NCBI GenBank assembly: GCA_004335835.1
Contig: RWJK01001821.1
Location: 62,001-126,000 of the forward strand
Direction of reading: 5' to 3'
Length of the DNA: 64,000 nt
From: Scenedesmus sp. ARA3
Lineage: Eukaryota > Chlorophyta > Chlorophyceae > Sphaeropleales > Scenedesmaceae
Translations under genes and position numbers: made by a program
Shown: piece by piece, positions 1 through 11,358 of the stretch
How positions within the stretch are numbered: position 1 is the first letter of the stretch
Layout: the number at the start of each line of letters is the position of its first letter
The notes under the pieces: generated by a model
The model's input: only the letters and a program-made list of their open reading frames with translations
Databases searched by the model: none
Told to the model about the DNA's origin: nothing

Positions 1-902
1 AACACCAGCTGGTAGAGGCTGTAGTGCTGCAGCAGGCCTTTGGTGAAGCTGGCAGCCAGCACAGACACAGCATCAGGGGACAAGCATGCCGAGCTGGCAC
101 TGCCTGCTGCTGCTGCTACTGCTGGCGCTGCGCTGCACAGCTGCAGCAGGGAGCTGCGTAGCAGCTCCTGGCATTCCTCTCTGCTGCGGCCATCTGCAGG
201 ACATACGAAGGCAAGCGCAGTGAGGCGGTGCTTGGGGCCAGTTTGTGGGTGTCAAGCTACATGGTTATGATCCTGGACATGCTTGCAGGGTCTGGCCAGC
301 AGCATCAATGCCCATTGCATGCACCATGATGCTTGTTGAATGCATGAAATGCTGACAGCATATGGCAGCAGCTGATAGCAGAGCGGCTGCTCTTACCTGC
401 ACAGCCCTGCAGCAGCTGCTGTCCAATGCTGAGCACTGCTGCTGTTTGTTCTGACCCCAGGTGCAGCTTGTGGCACTGCCTGCAAGCACAAAGCAGCACG
501 CATAGCCCCACACGATAATGATGCAAGGGGAGACTGTGTGTTCATGGGGCTGCAAAGGGATGCAATACTTATGACTGCTGAATGTTGACAGCACTGGCTT
601 GCATCCAACTCAGCACATCAGAAGCTGACTCTGCGTATTTCAGGACAAGCAGGCACCTACTCTAGCATGGCGGCAGCAAAGTCCAAAGTGATGGCGCTGC
701 GTGCATCATGCTTGTACTCCGGCAGGTCAAGCGCTTCTGCCAAAAACCTGCATGTCACAGCATGCAAACTTTCTGTCAACAGCAGATGAGTACCGAGTGC
801 ACGCTGCATGCCTGTTGACATGATGTCAGGCTGAAGAGGCCAAGCTGACAGGCGGCAAAAACAAGTGATCAACTCTTGTCGTTCAATCCAACCTTGTAGC
901 AT
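1..902 (-). CDS. CFAP119: CFAP119 (CCDC189)-like ciliary protein, 5' part, cut by the window edge
   Basis: Three exons on the minus strand join in phase: 902(or 811)..661, 479..397 and 193..1, each with GT donor and AG acceptor; the last runs off the window. The joined protein carries LPEYKHDARSAITLDF, then HKLHLGSEQTAAVLSI, then a stretch ending FTKGLLQHYSLYQLVF. As I recall the CFAP119/CCDC189 (C16orf93) family, these match in order its EYKHDAR-type helix, the 'EKTSAFFSIV' segment and the 'YFRHFKLYKYVF' segment. The family is found in ciliated organisms and linked to axonemes, so a flagellar role follows from the family, not from the sequence. The 5' end is unsure: ATG at 902 is open, but an acceptor-like CAG at 812-813 could make 811 the start of an internal exon. 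It is divergent from RPS24 with about 520 bp between start codons. Confidence 0.6.
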
Positions 903-1420
903 CAGTAGGCGTCTTTTTCAGCTGGTTGTAGCCTTCCTGCTGTTCTGATGTGAGCAACAGCTGGGGAATTGTGGCCACATCAGCGGTCATCTCTGCTTGC
1001 CAGGTGTGTCCTACACTACTAGTAGTTGACCAGCCTTGCAATGCTCTGATGCGTGACCGAGATACTCACTACCAGCACAAAATACTTTATACACACGTTT
1101 TGCTTGTCAGCTGCTCTCAGCGATGCTGCTTTGATGCTGAACTGCACAGGAGGGTGGATGCTGGTGCTATGCGCAAAGCACAGAAAAGCTTGTCAAGAAC
1201 GAATAGTTTTCGAAAACAATCGTCACAGGCATCTGCAAACAAGAAATTGCCTACACAGTCGAAAGTGACAGGCCGAGGGTTCATGGTCCTCCTCCTGCTG
1301 CTGCTGCTCATAGCACACTGCATCGTCTGATTCGTCCTCTTTTGAAACGCACGGAGCACCACGGTGCAGTCTTGCTTCTGTGTGGCACCAGCTTGCGTCT
1401 GAGGCCGCCAAGCAGCAAAC
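903..1420. other. Divergent intergenic region CFAP119-like / RPS24
   Basis: About 520 bp lie between the two divergent starts and should hold both promoters and the 5' UTR of RPS24. Short open frames exist on both strands but none matches a family or is bounded by convincing splice sites. I see no obvious TATA box placed to decide a start. Confidence 0.4.
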
Positions 1421-3016
1421 ATGGCAGACAAGTCTTGCACCATCAGGACTCGCAAGTTCATGACCAACAGGCTCCTTGCAAGGCGCCAGTGTGTCGTGGA
1501 CGTGCTGCACCCCGGCCGCGCTAATGTGTCCAAGAGCGAAATCAAGGACAAGCTCGCCTCCATGTACAATGTCCGCGACCCCAATCAGATCTTCGTGTTC
1601 GGCTTCAGGACAAACTTTGGTGGTGGCAAGTCCACCGGCTTTGGCCTGATCTATGACGACGTCAAGTCCGCAGAGAAGTTTGAGCCAAAGTACAGGTGAG
1701 GCAGGGGCACTGCTGGTGGGCTGGGTGGCTGCATGTAGCAGCCAGGGAGTTGGATATGTTCGTATTAGAGTGCTGTGACTGCAGCATGGCTAGGCAGGGC
1801 ATGCAGGCTCTTGGCAGCAGCGCAGCGCCCTTGCTGCAGCCGGCGCGGCTGCTGCTGTTTGAGAGGAGCTCAGCAGCACATCGGCAGCTGCTCAGGTTTA
1901 ATGCAGCCCGTTTGTACAGCTGCACAGCCAGACATCACAGCCAATACGACACCGGTTTGGCCTGGGTGGCAGCAGCAGCGCCGTTGTCGACTGGAATGCA
2001 GCACTGGCAGCTGGAGCAGTGCTGCTTGAGATGGGGCAGCTGCAGCAGTGGCCGCTGGCTGTTGGTGAAGCTTCCACCAAAGCAGCGTATGCTCATGCTC
2101 TGCAGCTGCCAGTAGGCAGCAGCAGCTGGTGAAAAACAGCCCCACTCAATCAGCAGTGCCAGCAACTGTTTTGGCAGTTGCAGTGTGTCAACACCTGAGC
2201 CGCACCAGCACATCTGTGCAGTGATGGATGCACAGGCAGCAGCTGCAGCTGTAGCAGCACGGCTTTGTTGTGCAGCCAGCCTGGCTCAGTAGCCAGCTGC
2301 TGCTGCGTTCCACACAGCATGCTTGCACGCAGCACAGGCGTAGTTGCTCCGCGTGCTGCGGTTCAGGAGCTGCATGCGCTGTCGCGCGCCTTGACAGCAG
2401 CTGCAACCTCCGCTTGCAGCTGCTGTCAAGGCGTGCAGCAGTAAGTGCAAGCCTCTGTGTAGGCACATGCAGCAGCCGGGGCCGGGGGCTCGCCGTGCCA
2501 GTCAGCGGCACAGCAGCAGCACAGCTTGAGCAGCGTCACAGACGCCAGCAGTTGCTTCGGCAGCTCGCAGCGGAAGGACCCGGCAAGCAACATCCAGCTG
2601 GTCACTTGCTAGCCAGCAGCAGCAGGGGTAGTAGCAGCAGGGGCCGCCGGCAACAATGCAGGGGGTTCTGTGGGGAGCATTTTCGATTGATTGCGTCTGT
2701 CATGTGTTGCATGTGTGTGTATGCGTGTGCATGCATGTGCGAGCATGTGCGATGATGGAGCAATGTGTATTGTGATCTGCACCTGCGTGTTTTGCAGTGC
2801 TGATGGTTAGCACACTCTCCTGTGTGGCATCGCAGGCATGTTTCCATAACTCTCGTCCGTAACGGTGCTGCTGCTGCTGCTGCTGCCCCCCCCCCTGCTG
2901 CTGCTGCCAGGCTGGTGCGCCAGGGCCTGGCCAAGAAGGTGGAGAGGAGCCGCAAGCAGCTCAAGGAGAAGAAGAACCGCACCAGGAAGATCCGCGGTAT
3001 CAAGAAGAACAAGTGA
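1421..3016 (+). CDS. RPS24: 40S ribosomal protein eS24 (RPS24), two exons
   Basis: Exons 1421..1695 and 2911..3016 are joined through a GTGAGG donor and a CAG acceptor to give 126 residues, close to the family's usual 130. The start [20 protein letters not shown] and the block [20 protein letters not shown] are the conserved eS24 N-terminus and core. The short second exon supplies the basic C-terminus (LVRQGLAKK... to IRGIKKNK). The protein is a small-subunit component acting in the cytosol and in 40S assembly. The ATG at 1421 is chosen because the family starts MADxxxTIRTRKF. The 1,215-bp intron is long for such a gene and contains a perfect 20-bp inverted repeat (listed separately). The intron ends in a C-run followed by CTG triplets directly before the acceptor. 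Identification is very secure. Confidence 0.97.
2387..2433. repeat. Perfect 20-bp inverted repeat (7-nt loop) in the RPS24 intron
   Basis: The left arm 2387-2406 begins CGCCTTGACAG and is exactly complementary to the right arm 2414-2433. The loop 2407-2413 is CCTCCGC. Beyond a G.T pair two more bases pair. In the RPS24 pre-mRNA this would fold into a stable hairpin. It could be a small-RNA precursor, a structured splicing element or a mobile-element remnant; nothing seen decides between these. Confidence 0.75.
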
Positions 3017-6000
3017 GCAGCGCCAGCAGCAGCAGCAGCCTGTATGCTGCAGCAGTCTGCTCATGCGTGTGCAGCTGTGCTGTAGATGCAACTATGCTCT
3101 TGCCTGCAGCAGTTCAGCGTGCTTTGCCAGCAGCGCATGTTGCTATGTGTGCATGTTGAATGCTTTGGCTGCGCTGCTTCAGACAGCTTTTCTGGCAGCA
3201 GCATACTCGCTGCCATTGGGGCAGGAGCAGCTGGCAGCAGCTGCCGTTGCACATGACAGCACTCAACAGCGCAAGTAACACAGCCCACTGCAACAGCACT
3301 AGTGCACGGTGGTTGACAGCACATGACAGCTTATACTTGCCATTCGCTGCTTCAAGGTTGCTTGCAAATAGCGGCACGTGCCTCATGACGTGCAATGCGT
3401 AGCTGCTGCACGTTCACGCATGTTGTGAATGACAACTCTTCCTTTACAGCGTGCATGTGTCTGATTACTATCGTTGCCGTCTCTTGTCGCTGTGCTGCAG
3501 GAACTAAGCGGAGCAGCTTGGCGCGCTTGCAGCCATGCGCTGCAGCAGCAGTAGCGGCAGCAGCAGTAGCAGCAGCAGCAGCAATGCTGAGGCGTGTGCT
3601 GCTGTGCAGTGCTGGCGCCTGCTGGCCAACTGGCGGACCTTGACAGCGGCAGCAGCGGCGGCTGCAGCAGCAGCAGCAGCTGCTGTTTGGAGCTATCTGA
3701 CAAGCCACAGCGCCTGCCGATTGTTCTGGCTGTGTGCTGGTGGCTGGTTCTATCAGGTGGTGGTGGCCACTCACCCTGGTGCTGCAGCTTAGCATGGTGT
3801 AACCACTCGTACACGGTGTAGGTGATGTGTCACACGCCCAGGTTGAAGCCAAGGATGTGAGCTGACGCAGCATAGTTGAAAGTGTGTGGTGCAGTTGCAG
3901 CTGTGACGTGTGGCTGCTCAGACGTCGCAGGCAGTCGGCCAGAGCCAAGCATGTGCGGGTAGGTACAGACAAGGTCGCTAGCCGGGCAGCTGCTGCTGGG
4001 GTGGGTTATCGATGCAGTGCAGTAAGAGCCATTGACACGGGGTGTACAGGGCTGGGGGAAGCACATGTTGCATCGCACAGTGCAGCATGTGAAACCCACA
4101 GCAGCGCAGAAGCAGTAGCAGCAGGATTGCGGCACTGTCATAAACCTAATAGTTGTTGCGGCAGCAGTTGAGGCGGCACGTGCTTGCGTAGAGCGTTACA
4201 ACAGCACACTACAACCTCGCAAGCAGCCGCTGCGGCAGCACTCCGGAACATCACAAAATGAACACTGCACAGGGCTCTGCGCACAGTCGGTGCAGCTCCA
4301 CAATGCTTTGACGCATGCATTGCTCAATGCTTGCAGTGTTGCAGTGCACATGGTTTCAGAAAGTAAGCCGAGCCAACACGTAATGAGTACATCACTTGAC
4401 AGCTGCCACCGCCGCCACCGGTGCTGTTGACACACAACCAACAGCAGCAAACCACAATAGAGTGATGCCATAGGACTGTACATCAACACACAAACCACGT
4501 CTGATGCTACACTCGGTGTAGCACTCAGTGCGAGGCTTACTGCAACAGACCAGAGCAGGACAGATTATGTCAGACACGAAACTGCAGCTGCAAGTCTTTC
4601 AAACAATGTATGCAGCATGGAACTGCTCACTGACCAATGAGGCTGATGAGCAGCAGGGTGCAACATGACAGTTTTAGTGTGTCCAAGCAACAGCGGCACC
4701 AAACATCCTGCTGACTCATCGACTCAGTCGCTTGTCACACAGCCACTGGCATGGCATGCATATGCAGTCGGGACGGATTGGCTTGGCTCCAAGCCAGCTA
4801 GGTGCGCTGCTAGCTGCGGCGCCTGCAGGCGCGCTCAGCCCTGTGCGCTGGGCCCGGGCCTTAGCAACTGCAGTTCAGCGCTAGGCGCTGTAAAAGGACG
4901 AATTCTATACAAAGCCAGGATCCGGAAGGACGCTAGGCGCTGTGCTAGACAGCTGCGTGGCACGGCGTATGCCGCCAGCATGCAACAGGCAAACCCAGCT
5001 GGGCCTGCAGGCCCTGGATGTCTGCAACAACATGACTGCAGTGCTGATGCTGCTGACAAACAGATGTGAAGGGCAACAAAGCGGCACATATCCAGAGGCA
5101 AGAGGCAGCGAGCACCCTGCCTGCTGCTAATCTACAGAGAGCGGGCAGTACAATATGCAGCAAAGAAGCGACGGTCTTGTCAGGCGCTACAGGATGCACA
5201 CTGAATGGACCATGTATGAACCTATGGTTCAGGCCGTAGTCGCCACTGCGTGCATGCAACAAGAGGTATGCATGCATAGCTACCACGTCATGCAGCTCTG
5301 ATCCAACACGCTGTGATCATGACGACGCTGTGTGCGATGCTGCAAGTCTTGCTGTCCGAGCAGCTGCGACGACTGATATGCCTGTGGCGCGGCTCAAGCG
5401 CATCAGGTAGATCATCGCAGCATATGCAGCGATGTGCATGACAGCCTGAGGCAAACTGCAGAGCAATGAATGGCACCGAAGCCAGCGCAACAAGCCTGGC
5501 ACACAGAAATGTTTGTGTCGCTAGTGGCCGCTGTCTGAACCTGCCAAGGCGGCAGCATTTCTGACGTGGTATGCAAGCAGCACTTCAAGTACTGCACCTG
5601 GACAAGTCACCCAGCAGCAGCTGCATTCGACACCCAGAAGCATGACCACACCGCTGCAGCACAACAGCCTTTCAGCGCCAGAGCCAGCTTCAGCCCTGCT
5701 TACATGTTGCCCTCCCTGCAGAAACACCTCTTCAACAGAGCTGGCCACCTGATCCTTGTCAGCACCAGGGCTCCGTCTCCCGAGTACTGTGTATGTGTTT
5801 GGGGCGCTGAGGCACACCCATGGCCGAGCAATGCAGCAGTTCGCTAGAACACAGTCTGATACATGACAGTTGTGGGTCCCCTGGTACTTCTAACCCCATC
5901 AAAGCACACCAGGTTCTGTCCAGATACCTCAGAAGCATGCTGCAGCTGCTGCGCAGCGCCCACCCTTTGACAACGCTTTTCCTTGCCAGGCGAACCCTAA

Positions 6001-7237
6001 GGTTGCCAGCATATATTGATTGGCTGGCATCCTGCACACATGCCGCACGCTCAGCAGTGCAAAGCATTGAAACACTAAATGACACACATACAAGTGATGC
6101 AGAAAGGCAGCCTGCCTGGAACAGGACAGGGCCGCCTAAAATGGTAGACGCAGTTCTACCAATGAAACAGTCGCAGCTGGCACGCAGCAATTGCAGCAGC
6201 AGCGGCAGCAGTATAATGGCTGTGACCATCACAGTACCAAGCCTGCATCTTAGGAATATGCAGCTGAGCACTGCTGCAGCCATACGCACAGCCGGCTTGA
6301 AACCGACCGACCCTTCAACGACCGCTCGTACTGAAGGGCCCACAAGCGCACGCACGCTTGCAAACGGCACGGCACAGTGTACATGTTTTTGAATGGTGCG
6401 ATTTCTTGGACGAAGATGTAGCGATCCTGTCGCTCAAACACAAGTGTGGACAGGACCACATGTTGTGCCAGCTGCAAATGGGCAAAGCTGTGAAGGAAGG
6501 GCAGCAGCTGCAAGTGCATGCTTGCTCATGCCATGACCATATAGCGCCGTGCGCCAGCAGCAACTGAGCACTACACATGTGCGGTGCGCGCAAACTGCAG
6601 CCAACCCTCCCATCAAAGCTGTGCGCTTAAGCCAGGTCATTGCAGCACCAGCCCTTGCATCACCGCCACATGGCAGGTGGCAGCATGCACAGTATGAAGG
6701 CAGTGCAGTACCTGACAGCAACCTGCCGACCCAGCTGCAACCCTGTTTCACCCCACAATCGTGCCACGCAAGCTGATGGCCCAAGTGATTGCATGTGCCA
6801 CCCACTGCAGTATCTGCCATGCAGCCAGCTGGTTTGAACAGAAGATGCACGAAGCAGTCACCTTGACAACCCACCGGATGCAATAGTAACATGTCAACTG
6901 CAAAGGCCCACACAAGCAAGTCAGAGCATGCATTGCAGGGTGTTGCAACGCAAGGTAGTGGGACTGCAGCGATGTATGGCATTGATGATGCTTCAGAGCA
7001 CGGGCTGCTACCTAGGCATGGTGCCTCCGTGCACACATAGCAATGCAGCAGCGTGCATTGGTGACAAACCCGCAACGTGCTGTGCTTCACAGGTGCACGC
7101 AGCTGGTGACCTGACATGAGTGAAGCACAAAGATCAAGAGCCAGAGCCCCAAAGTGTAAAAATTGTTTGTAGAGTGTGTAAAGTGCGTCAACTGTCTGCC
7201 TGTCCCCTGCCAGGCCCATGTACGTGGCTGGACTCCA

Positions 7238-7270
<33 letters not shown>

Positions 7271-8149
7271 ACAGTCACTCCACCTGCCCAGTTGGCAGTT
7301 TCCTCAGAACGTTCAGCAAAGGTGACAGTCACACCTCGGCAAGCAGCGCAGTGTGATGCTGCCGTCTGCAAGGCATGATGCCCAGCTGAACTATGCCGTC
7401 AGCAGAGAAGGTGCCTGGGAACACCCTGACACTATGACCACAGATGATCAGGCCCTTCAACGCATGAAGCTTCTGCGTATGAACCATGGTGCAGACGCTG
7501 CCGGGTGTCTCTATTGACACGGGGATTGCATTTAAAGGCATGCATGCAGGCCAGCAACATATGCAGGATGACAATCCCAGCAACAGCTGCTACCAAGATA
7601 GTACAAGTGACGGTGTTTTGCTATGTGTTTGAACTGAGCAGTGAGCAGCCGTCACCAAAGCACGCCAGCAGCAGGCAGCAGACCAATCCTGCAAGTACTC
7701 AATGCTTGAAACTCATCTGTCCAGAAACAGTAAAGCATCTCAGTCATGCATCGTAATCAGATGGTACAGTTTGCAAACGTCCTTGATCTGGCGCAACAAG
7801 CCTATAAGGCTGCACCTCCACCCATGCTCAACACGCCACAGCTGCATTGCTAGCTGCATGCACTCGTGTCGCCCAACTAGTGCTGTACTAACACAGCACA
7901 ACATCAAGGGCAGCTGCCACCAACAGTGCATGTTGGAAACGGCAGCTGTCCCGCTTGTGCTGACGCGTGCATTGTCACAAAAGTCACGGGATGATGTCCC
8001 GCGCTAGCACACGCAGTAGACCTGCGGTGAGCATCTGATCAGTCCCCAAGCCATCTTGGTGCGTGACAGCACCGGACACCTGTAGAGAGCAGCCTTCATT
8101 GCCCGCTGCTCACCGGCATAACTGCTGCAGAGCTGAAGCCCAGGCCAGC
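3017..8149. other. Gene-poor 5.1-kb region with no recognisable gene
   Basis: After the RPS24 stop there is no stretch on either strand that I can match to a protein family or chain into phase-consistent exons. The longest frames (minus 6434-7261 and plus 5820-6392) are Cys/Ala/Leu-rich and look like chance frames in GC-rich DNA. CAG-rich segments (about 3535-3700) give low-complexity frames only. A (CA)n tract lies at 7237-7264. A lineage-specific gene or a long non-coding RNA cannot be excluded. Confidence 0.45.
7237..7264. repeat. (CA)n dinucleotide microsatellite
   Basis: About 14 uninterrupted CA units lie inside the gene-poor region. This is one of the few non-CAG microsatellites in the window. 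Confidence 0.9.
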
Positions 8150-8475
8150 GCAGAGTGTGCAGCATGTTGCAAATCATCACAGGCTCTCACTGAACACGGA
8201 CAGCAGCCTGCAAGGCATCAACAGCCTGCACTGTGCTGCCATCAACAGCAGCGGTGCCTGGCAGCACCCTGCCTGACAAACCACCAGCTCAGAGTGCGCA
8301 GCATGTTGCAAATCGTCACAGGCTCTCAATGAACACGTACGGCAGCCTGCAAGGCATCAACAGCCTGATTTTTCTGCCGTCAACAGCAGCGGTGCCTGGC
8401 AGCACCCTGCCTGCAAAACCTCCAGCGCAGAGAAAGCGGGCAGCGTGTATTCACAGGCTCTCAATGAACACAGAC
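8150..8475. repeat. Tandem array (unit about 138 bp) over the stop codon of the receptor kinase
   Basis: Two long copies and one partial copy of a unit containing CAACAGCAGCGGTGCCTGGC and TCACAGGCTCTCAATGAACA start near 8152, 8290 and 8426. The rightmost copy includes the real stop codon (minus strand TGA at 8453-8451). The others lie in the presumed 3' UTR and repeat the last codons. The unit length resembles the splice-site arrays elsewhere in the window. Confidence 0.8.
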
Positions 8476-8772
8476 GGCTCCAGATGGCTCCCGTGCAAGC
8501 ATGATTGCCGGCTGCGCTCCGGCTGCTGCCGAGGCATCCGCTGCTGCTGCTGCTGCTCCTCAAACACCAGTGGCGCTGTCTTGATCTGCACCCGCTGGTG
8601 CGTGCACACCCCAGGCGAGCTGTGCTTGTCAGCGCTGCATGCAGGTGCAGAGGCCGGGCACTGCTGGCACGGCAATGCAGCAGAGCTTGCGTAAGTCCCT
8701 GAGCTGCTGCTGCTGCTGAGTGTGCTGATGTGGCATGCACCAGATAGCCCGCCGTCGCTGCTGAGCCGCGTG

Positions 8773-8816
<44 letters not shown>

Positions 8817-11174
8817 GGCCCATGCCTCGTTGCTGTCGAGTAGTGCAGCTGGCAGCAGCGTAACAGCCTGACCGCCTCGAGCTTGCCAGGCAGCCAGCCC
8901 TTCTGCAGAAGCAGAAGGCGTCTGCAAGCCCATCGCATGGCTAGAGCATGTGCGGTGCAGCAACTGCTGCTGCACCGCCTGCTGCTGCTGCTGCTGCTGC
9001 TGGTGCTGGGCGAACTGCGCTGCCTGCTGCTGCTGTGCCTTCTGCACTGCTAGCTGCCTGTCACGAATCATGAGCTCCAGGCACTCCAGGATATGCTCAG
9101 CAGAGGGCCGGTCAGCAGGGTCCACCGACCAGCTGCACAAGGACAACAGCAGGGGCCGCACACATGTACAGTCAAGGTGCTGCCTTACGGAGTAGTTGGT
9201 CGTTGTTTGTGCAGCAGCGGCCAAGCCAGCAGTTGGTGATTTGCGCAGCTGCGTGACTGCAGGAGCAGTACACAACAAGTTTGCAGCGACTGGCGATGCC
9301 AGCACATGTAGTGCGTTGAGAAGCCCGTGTGCAACAAGTGCATGTTGTTATGTAACATGTCACATAACACTCACCAGGTTGTCATCAGCAGCGAGTAGTC
9401 CTCCGGCATGTGCTGTGGGATTGGCGGCCGCTCGTTGCGCAGCACCACTGCCTCAAAGTACTGCCCGTAGTGCAGCTTCCTGTTGTAGCCAGCAAAGAAA
9501 CAGATCAACACCAAGGTTCAATAGCAGCAAGCGTGTGTGGCAGGTGGCGTATATAATACTCCTGCTGCTGCTGCTGCATGCCCCTTCCCAGCCTGACACT
9601 CGCCCGGTCCACAGCGTCAGCAACTTGATACCAAAGAAGTGGAGTAATGCATGATTAAGTGCAAAAAAGCAGCAACTCAGCTGCCAACATGCAGCAGCCC
9701 ACCCACCTAAGGCCTCCTGCCCCGTCCACAGTGTCAGCAGCATGATACTTATGTGCAGCACAGTAAAGTGATGTCAAGGAACACACAGTGGAGCAATTGG
9801 GCCCGTCAAACGTGCAACAGCCACACCTGAAGGCCTCCTGTCCTGTCCACAGGGTAAGCAGCATGATGCCAAAGGCGTACGAGTCTGCTGCCGGGCTCAT
9901 GCGCCCAAAGCGCAGCATCTCAGGAGGCATGTGGCTCAGCGTGCCAACCTGCAATGCGTTGTCAGCGAGGCAGCGCACAGCAGGGCACAGATCACAGCGA
10001 CCTCAGGGACAGCCTGGCACATGCACACCAGCGCAGTGCATAGTTGGGTACTGTTGGGCTATCAGCAGCAAGGTCTTGATGGCTGGCATCAGCCAGCTGC
10101 TGCTGCTGCTGCTGCTCACCGTGTTGGTGGTCCTGTGTGTGGAGTGCTGCTTGATGACTCGGCTCAGCCCCAGGTCGGCCAGCTTCGCCACCAGGCCGTA
10201 CGGCGCGCAGCGGCTGCTGCTCACCAGCACGTTGCGCGCATTCTGACACAGCAGCAGCAGCAGCAGCAGCAGCAGCAATTGTGTTTGTTGCACCTCGCAA
10301 GAGCCAGTGTGACATGCGGCCTGCCCCTCACTCTCCCAGCCGCGTGCAAGCACAAAGCAAGGCAGCGCTCACGCAACATCAGCCTCATGCCAAGCAGCAG
10401 CAGCAGCAGCAGCATGCTCACCAGGTCTCCGTGCACCACACATGCCGCATGCAGCGCCTGCAGCCCGCGCGCCGCGTCGCGCAGCAGCAGCAGCCGCCGC
10501 AGCATCTGCTCGTCTCCTTCCAGCTCAGGCAGCCACTTGGTGGCAGCCAGGTTGGCCAGGGTGCCCTGGTCGCAGAACTCCTGCAGACACATTTGGTGAT
10601 GTAACATGTCATGTAACAATGTACGTAACGACATTTGTAACAATGAGAGGCAGCCACTTGGTGGCAGCGAGGTTGGCCAGCATGCCCTGGTGGCAGAACT
10701 CCTGCGGACACACAGTTGATGTATGTCACGTAAGACGCCACAACGTATGTAACAGCGCCTGAAACAATGGAAGCAGGTGATGGGCGTTTGACAGCGCTGG
10801 GTGGCAGCGAGGTTGGCCAGCGTACCCTGGCCGCAGAACTCCTCCTGCAGCGCGGGTGAGGTGGGAGAGGGAGAGGTGAGCAGCGTCGGGTACAGATTGG
10901 CACATACTACATCAAGGCTAGCGGGACGCACACTGCGATCCTGCCAGCAAAACCCAAACGGAGAATTGCCAAACTGCAAGATTGCACCAAATTGCCGGCG
11001 GCTCACCAGCACTAGCATCGTCTTGGCCCGGGCAAGCTCCTTCAGGCTGCCACTGACTTGCGGGCTGAAGCGCGCATCATTCGAATTGATGATGCCGGGG
11101 TACCAGCGGTACACTGGGGTGTCTTCATCAGTGGTCAGCTCCCGGGCGCCCCCTTTGGCAGATGACCAAGGTGC

Positions 11175-11208
<34 letters not shown>

Positions 11209-11326
11209 GCTGCTGCTGCTATGTTGGCTGCTGCTGCTGCCGTCGCATTTGCTGATGGGCTGCTGCTGGGTGTGTTGTGGCCGCTGGGCAGCGGTATCAA
11301 TGCAGCCGGCAGCCTGCTGTGTTGCA

Positions 11327-11358
<32 letters not shown>

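Noticed and set aside
3352..3972. 206-codon minus-strand frame over CAG-rich DNA
   Set aside because: Its length depends on a CTG/CAG tract open in all frames; no recognisable sequence on either side.
5820..6392. 190-codon plus-strand frame in the gene-poor region, and its minus-strand mirror 5759-6370
   Set aside because: No motif, no family similarity, and both strands are equally open, as happens by chance in this composition.
6434..7261. 275-codon minus-strand frame
   Set aside because: Cys/Leu-rich without domain pattern, begins in the CA microsatellite; judged a chance frame.
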